Source: Bacillota bacterium (lineage in GTDB: Bacteria; Bacillota; GCA-003054495; Carboxydocellales; JAJZTU01). From it: a stretch of 8,825 nucleotides of DNA. Numbering within the stretch: the first letter of the stretch is position 1; each line of letters opens with the position of its first letter. Made by a program: the position numbers and the translations under genes. Under the pieces are notes generated by a model that had not been told where the DNA came from, searched no databases, and was given only the letters and a program-made list of their open reading frames with translations. The DNA lies in NCBI GenBank assembly GCA_021848765.1, contig JAJZTU010000134.1, positions 1 to 8,825 on the forward strand. The letters run 5' to 3'. Below, one piece after another: positions 5,611 to 8,825 of the stretch.

Positions 5611-6840
5611 GTGGTTTTTGAGCAGGTCTTCGCCGAAAAACGGGCTTTGCAGTTATACGGGCAGGGACTGGTTTTGGAAACAGATGGAGAACTGGATAGA
5701 GCATTAGAACAGTATCGTATGGCAGTGCAAGTGAAAGCTGACTTTGCTCTGGGGCACTTGGCCCTGGGACATTTGCTGGGCCTACTGGGACGCTACCCGG
5801 AGGCCGTGGACAGCTTGGGAAAAAGTCTATCCTTGGAAGAAAGCCCTATGGCCTATTTTAACCTTGGGGAGATTGCCCAGCTTCAGGGCAGGCCCGGTGA
5901 TGCCTGGCAATTTTTTGAAAAGGCCTTTGATTTGGCCCCCCAGGAGCCGCTGATTCTAAAGGCTGCGGCTAATGGGTATCTTAGGGTAGGGGAATACGGT
6001 AAGGCCGGTAAAATGCTCTTAATGCTGTTAGAAATAGATGGGGAAAACCCGGATACACAAGAAATGGTGGATAGATACAATAGGTATCGCGAGTTTGAAC
6101 AACCCTTTGGAGAAGCCGGTTCAGGGCATCCGGTGACCAAGACAAGAATCTATGCTGACTATGGAGTTATCTGTCTGGGGACTGATTTCGATGATGGGCT
6201 GGAAATTCCGGAATATTTTTTGCATAACTTTTCATTTAAAGGGATTGCAGTTACCTTAAGGCGACTGGCAGGTCTGGTCACTTATCTTGGAGTGCCAATT
6301 TCCACTATTATCCCAGTGGATGAAGAATCAAAGCCTCTGGCCTGGGCCGTAGCTAAACTGCTTGATGCGGTGGTTAAAGACCCCGGTCAGGTAACCCGCT
6401 TTGAACAGGTTTTGCTGGTGCAAGCGGTAGACCGTAATGGTTTAGCCTACCGGCAAGCTCTGCTGGAAGTAGGCCAACGAGCCGGAGGTTTGGTAGGATT
6501 TATCTTAGGGGTGAGGAACCTGGAGGAGTTTCCCCGGGGCCAAAGGCCGGATATCATCGGGGTGGAAGCTCCGGTATCAGTACCCTGGCGCCTGGTTGAG
6601 GAGTTTTCCCGCTGGCAGAGCGAGGGTGAAGGGGATGACCGGAAGTTGGTAGTAATAGATGAGTTTGTTGATGTACGGAGTCCTGAGGATATTGCCTTGG
6701 AGATTCAGGCGGAGTTGGAAGACCTGGGCGAGGAGAAGCTACAGGCCCAGGTGGACTGGTATAACAAGAAGCATTCCAGGGTTAATTTGCTGCTGAGGCT
6801 CAAAGGGGTAAATCTCAATAGGAACAGAGGAACCGGGTAG
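5611..6840 (+). CDS. TPR-repeat protein with unrecognised C-terminal domain
   Basis: This 409-aa protein begins at GTG 5611, 6 nt after the G-run ribosome site. Residues about 12-147 hold roughly four TPR units; clear ones are around 14-43, 46-76 and 79-110 (AYFNLGEIAQLQGRPGDAWQ, ending at DLAP). TPRs form a scaffold for protein-protein contact. A short linker (about 150-175) leads to about 230 residues of alternating hydrophobic and acidic blocks that I cannot assign: TRIYADYGVICLGTDFDDG, VPISTIIPVDEESKPLAWAV, FEQVLLVQAVDRNG, KLVVIDEFVDVRSPED. The pattern could be an alpha/beta fold, but no catalytic motif is obvious. There is no signal peptide or membrane span. It follows the Cys-rich gene closely and converges with the EamA gene after 56 bp. 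A scaffold or adaptor role for the upstream protein is only a guess. Confidence 0.85.
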   Translation: MVFEQVFAEKRALQLYGQGLVLETDGELDRALEQYRMAVQVKADFALGHLALGHLLGLLGRYPEAVDSLGKSLSLEESPMAYFNLGEIAQLQGRPGDAWQFFEKAFDLAPQEPLILKAAANGYLRVGEYGKAGKMLLMLLEIDGENPDTQEMVDRYNRYREFEQPFGEAGSGHPVTKTRIYADYGVICLGTDFDDGLEIPEYFLHNFSFKGIAVTLRRLAGLVTYLGVPISTIIPVDEESKPLAWAVAKLLDAVVKDPGQVTRFEQVLLVQAVDRNGLAYRQALLEVGQRAGGLVGFILGVRNLEEFPRGQRPDIIGVEAPVSVPWRLVEEFSRWQSEGEGDDRKLVVIDEFVDVRSPEDIALEIQAELEDLGEEKLQAQVDWYNKKHSRVNLLLRLKGVNLNRNRGTG

Positions 6841-6896
6841 GAAATATATTATGCAGGTTCTGCTTAGCAAGGCAGAGGATTTCGCCTGGGTGCAGC

Positions 6897-7781
6897 CTAG
6901 GTTTCTTGATAAGTCAGGTCTTGATTAGGCAATTGCAGGATAATTATACTGGCTAGAATAAGGAGGCCGCCAACAAGCTGAAGGCCTTGCAGGGACTCGG
7001 AAAAAATCAGGTAAGACAGGATTACGGTAATTAGCGGTTCCAAGGTGCTGATTATAGAGGCATGAGTCGGGCCTACCCTGTTCATACCGGCAAAAAAGGT
7101 AAGAATGGCGATGACTGTGGAAAGGAGAGTGATTCCGACTATGGCTAGCCAGCCCTGAAGGGACAGGTGGAGGGTCAGCGTCCCTCCGGCCAGGCCCCAG
7201 ATCAGGAAAACCGGGGCTGCAGAACTGCAGACCACTGTGGAGGCTACCAGGGAAGGGACTTCCTTAACCACCCGGTTGCCTACCAATATATAACAGGAGT
7301 ATGCGACTGCACCGCCAAGGGCGAAAAGCACTCCACGCATATTGAGGTTATCAAAAGAAGTACCCAACACCAGGCTTAGCCCCCCCAGGGCCATAACCAG
7401 GGCCATAGCCTTCCGGCGGGTGATTTTTTCTTCTCCCAGGAGGAGACTGGCAACGAAAACCAAGGCAGGGTAAGTATAAAGGAGCATAGCGGTCATAGCT
7501 GCCGGGATTAGTTTCAGGGAGTTGAAGAAGAGGGAGGACTGGCTGCCATAGCCTACTGCCCCGAGCAAGATAAGGGTAATAGTATTGCGGGTGGTCAGTT
7601 TTGGTTTAGGGCCGGTTATCAGCAGGATAATCCAAAGCAGCAGTGCAGCGAGAGTAAAGCGGATACCCAGGACGGTAACTACGTTGGCCCCGGCTGCGTA
7701 AGCAAACTTAGCAAATATGGCCATGGAAGCAAAGCCGGCAGCGGACAGTGCCACCAGCATAGTTCCCGTTTTTTTGCTCAT
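6897..7781 (-). CDS. EamA/DMT-family membrane transporter
   Basis: This 294-aa integral membrane protein has the size and pattern of the drug/metabolite transporter superfamily. It has two EamA repeats (about 8-141 and 150-285) and about ten hydrophobic helices. Typical family features are the first-helix segment ALSAAGFASMAIFAKFAY, the end of repeat one (PALVFVASLLLGEEKITRRK) and the repeat-two segment SIISTLEPLITVILSYLIF with GESL-like SESLQ. Such proteins export or import amino acids, metabolites or drugs. The substrate cannot be read from sequence. The ATG has GGAGG 7 nt upstream and a good promoter. It is a single gene on the minus strand, converging with the TPR gene and divergent from modE, so it has no informative operon partner. 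Confidence 0.93.
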   Translation of the reverse strand: MSKKTGTMLVALSAAGFASMAIFAKFAYAAGANVVTVLGIRFTLAALLLWIILLITGPKPKLTTRNTITLILLGAVGYGSQSSLFFNSLKLIPAAMTAMLLYTYPALVFVASLLLGEEKITRRKAMALVMALGGLSLVLGTSFDNLNMRGVLFALGGAVAYSCYILVGNRVVKEVPSLVASTVVCSSAAPVFLIWGLAGGTLTLHLSLQGWLAIVGITLLSTVIAILTFFAGMNRVGPTHASIISTLEPLITVILSYLIFSESLQGLQLVGGLLILASIIILQLPNQDLTYQET

Positions 7782-7843
7782 GATTTTTCCTCCGGGTTTA
7801 GGATGTGGATTCTTCTGACCGGTCGGTTTTCGGACTCCATTTC

Positions 7844-7872
7844 ATTATAGTACATTTTACGAAGCGGTTCAA
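7844..7872 (-). promoter_or_regulatory. Sigma-A-type promoter of the EamA transporter gene
   Basis: On the minus strand, TTGAAC (7872-7867) and TATAAT (7849-7844) are exactly 17 bp apart. The start is predicted near 7837, leaving about 55 nt of leader, which contains the palindrome GACCGGTC (7817-7824). Two further TATAAT copies upstream (7880-7875 and 7889-7884, minus strand) lack -35 partners. Confidence 0.8.
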
Positions 7873-7962
7873 AGATTATAAGGATTATAGAGTCTTAAAA
7901 ACCATTATTTGTAGAAAAAATTATCCTCAACTGGCAGGAGTTTTTTTCTTTGGTGTAGAATC

Positions 7963-7977
7963 AATGTAAAATACATT
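7963..7977. repeat. Short inverted repeat upstream of the modE-like gene
   Basis: AATGTA and TACATT form a perfect 6-bp inverted repeat around AAA, followed by a T-run, about 90 bp before the modE-like ATG. It could be an operator or chance in AT-rich DNA. It does not match the palindrome before tupA. The rest of the 7782-8064 spacer shows no RNA gene or convincing molybdenum/tungsten cofactor riboswitch. Confidence 0.3.
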
Positions 7978-8064
7978 TTTAAATTGGCGCATATTTTGAC
8001 CCGGAAACCGGAATTTAGAGATGTTTGTTGTATAGTAATTATGGTAAAACAAGGAGGCGGCGCC

Positions 8065-8394
8065 ATGGATTACAGGTTTAAAATGTGGCTGGAAGAAGAA
8101 GGAGAACCTGTACTGGGAAACGGCCTTTTGAACCTGTTGAATCTCATCCGGAGGTATGGGTCCATTAAGCGGGCTGCTGAAGAGATGAGGATGTCTTACC
8201 GGCAAGCCTGGGGAAATATTAAGAAGGCCGAAACCCGGTTAGGGTTTTGCCTTCTTGTGAAACAGATTGGAGGTGAAACGGGGGGCGGGGCCCAGCTAAC
8301 CCCTGATGCCCGTGACTTAATCGCAAAGTATGAGGCATTCAGGAGCGAAGTGGAGGCAGCCGTTAAAGACAGTTTTGTAAAGTATTTCGGGTAG
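8065..8394 (+). CDS. ModE-like winged-helix regulator of tungstate/molybdate uptake
   Basis: This 109-aa protein matches the N-terminal DNA-binding domain of ModE (LysR-type winged helix). The helix-turn-helix spans about 22-60, with GSIKRAAEEMRMSYRQAWGN holding the typical S-Y-x-x-A-W. The wing follows, with GGETGGGAQLTP (69-80) matching ModE's Gly-rich segment before LT. A short helix ends the protein. The oxyanion-binding TOBE/Mop domains of full ModE (about 260 aa) are absent, and the stop is clean, so this is a natural short form and not a break. The start is ATG 8065, with AAGGAGG 7 nt upstream. An in-frame start at 7984 lacks a ribosome site. It lies 106 bp before tupA with two palindromes between, so it probably controls tungstate uptake. 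How it senses metal is unknown. Confidence 0.88.
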   Translation: MDYRFKMWLEEEGEPVLGNGLLNLLNLIRRYGSIKRAAEEMRMSYRQAWGNIKKAETRLGFCLLVKQIGGETGGGAQLTPDARDLIAKYEAFRSEVEAAVKDSFVKYFG

Positions 8395-8408
8395 TATTTT
8401 TTTGCAGC

Positions 8409-8432
8409 CGTTATGCTTTTGCAGACATACAC
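8409..8432. promoter_or_regulatory. Degenerate ModE-type operator (distal copy)
   Basis: CGTTATGC, 8 bases, then ACATACAC. Compared with the perfect copy at 8449-8472 (CGTTATGT-N8-ACATAACG), the left half matches 7 of 8 bases and the right half 5 of 8, with identical spacing. It starts 14 bp after the modE-like stop codon and exactly 40 bp before the start of the perfect copy. Confidence 0.55.
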
Positions 8433-8448
8433 CCTTTTATTTTGGGGG

Positions 8449-8472
8449 CGTTATGTAAGTTAAAACATAACG
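8449..8472. promoter_or_regulatory. ModE-type palindromic operator before tupA
   Basis: CGTTATGT and ACATAACG form a perfect 8-bp inverted repeat separated by 8 bases, 28 bp before the tupA ATG. The form resembles the CGTTATA-type palindromes bound by ModE in Proteobacteria (from memory). Its place directly after a ModE-like gene supports a metal-responsive operator. I see no well-matched -35/-10 pair here; the operator may cover the promoter. Confidence 0.75.
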
Positions 8473-8500
8473 AAAAACAATTTAAAGGGAGGCAACTAGG

Positions 8501-8825
8501 ATGTTCAAAAAAACCAGATTCTGGGCAATAATGTTGATTGTGCTGGTGATGGCAGCGGCCCTGGCCGGCTGCTCCGGGCAGAAACAGGAACCGCCCAAGG
8601 AAGAGCAAAAGGCAGGCCGGCAGGTCGCAGAAACCCAAAAAGATACCAACAAAAAAGAAGTTATCCTGGCCACTACTACCAGTACTGTAGACAGTGGTTT
8701 ACTTGATGTGTTGAAACCTGAATTCGAAAAGAAAACCGGCTATGACCTGACCATTGTATCAGTGGGTACCGGCGCTGCCCTGGCTATGGGTGAAAAGGGT
8801 GAAGCCGATGCGCTCCTGGTGCATG
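8501..8825 (+). CDS. tupA: TupA, tungstate-binding lipoprotein of an ABC transporter (3' end outside window)
   Basis: The first 108 codons are present and the frame is open to the window edge. TupA captures tungstate outside the membrane and passes it to the TupB/TupC permease and ATPase, which are expected downstream. Residues 1-23 are a lipoprotein signal peptide: KK at 3-4, a hydrophobic core, and the lipobox LAG-C with C24 as the lipidated residue. Residues 25-52 are a charged flexible linker. The binding domain starts near 53 and shows the family marks LATTTSTVDSGLLDVLKPEF, VSVGTGAALAMG and GEADALLVH. TTTS is where the oxyanion is typically held. The match is to TupA and not to the molybdate protein ModA. 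GGGAGG lies 8 nt before the ATG. Expression is probably set by the two palindromes upstream. Confidence 0.93.
   Translation, partial: MFKKTRFWAIMLIVLVMAAALAGCSGQKQEPPKEEQKAGRQVAETQKDTNKKEVILATTTSTVDSGLLDVLKPEFEKKTGYDLTIVSVGTGAALAMGEKGEADALLVH

Noticed and set aside
6853..6894. Possible hairpin TTCTGC/GCAGAG between the convergent TPR and EamA genes.
   Set aside because: The stem is only about 6 bp including a T-G pair, and no U-run follows on either strand, so it is not called a terminator.
7167..7379. Plus-strand open frame inside the EamA gene.
   Set aside because: It is antisense to transmembrane coding sequence, with hydrophilic shadow composition and no ribosome site.
7980..8064. Molybdenum/tungsten cofactor riboswitch before the modE-like gene.
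   Set aside because: The leader is short, and apart from CCGG-AAA-CCGG (8001-8011) there is no multi-stem structure of the needed kind.
8411..8673. Minus-strand open frames over the start of tupA.
   Set aside because: They are antisense to the tupA lipoprotein signal and linker, which has a clear ribosome site, lipobox and family motifs on the plus strand.

Overview
The window reads like the chromosome of an anaerobic, low-to-mid GC Gram-positive bacterium, most likely a Peptococcaceae/Desulfotomaculum-type clostridium. This is an inference from gene content: G-rich Shine-Dalgarno sites, a two-subunit PHA synthase of the PhaC plus PhaE/PhaR type, a tungstate-uptake lipoprotein, an HD-GYP protein, a bacteriohemerythrin and a low-potential ferredoxin. 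There are no transposases, CRISPR arrays or phage genes. Every complete gene has an intact frame and a sensible ribosome binding site.

Layout. (1) 1-439, plus strand: tRNA-Trp(CCA) and tRNA-Leu(GAG), each with its own promoter elements and its own intrinsic terminator. (2) 517-2596, minus strand: in transcription order, a ferredoxin-like protein with a C-terminal zinc ribbon, an HD-GYP cyclic-di-GMP phosphodiesterase and a bacteriohemerythrin. This looks like a redox/oxygen/second-messenger group. (3) 2597-2863: a divergent intergenic region with weak promoter candidates and a 7-bp inverted repeat. (4) 2864-4975, plus strand: the polyhydroxyalkanoate locus, phaE/phaR-like, phaC and a small phasin-like gene. 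The phasin gene has a near-consensus promoter whose -35 box overlaps the phaC stop codon, and the locus ends in a strong terminator. (5) 5056-6840, plus strand: an unrecognised Cys-rich protein and a TPR protein with an unrecognised C-terminal domain. (6) 6897-7781, minus strand: an EamA/DMT transporter with a good sigma-A-type promoter. (7) 8065-8825, plus strand: a short ModE-like regulator, then the start of tupA, the tungstate-binding lipoprotein, which runs off the window end. Two similar palindromic sites, exactly 40 bp apart, lie between modE and tupA and are probably the regulator's operators.

How the genes work together. PhaC and PhaE/R would polymerise 3-hydroxyacyl-CoA on granules coated by the phasin-like protein. 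The strong separate phasin promoter would let coat protein be made in excess of synthase. The ModE-like protein probably adjusts tungstate uptake, which feeds tungsten enzymes such as aldehyde:ferredoxin oxidoreductases or formate dehydrogenases. Those enzymes are not in this window.

The least explained parts are the Cys-rich/TPR gene pair, the ferredoxin-zinc ribbon protein and the tandem operators before tupA. I found no clear sign of a wholly new defence or mobile system.
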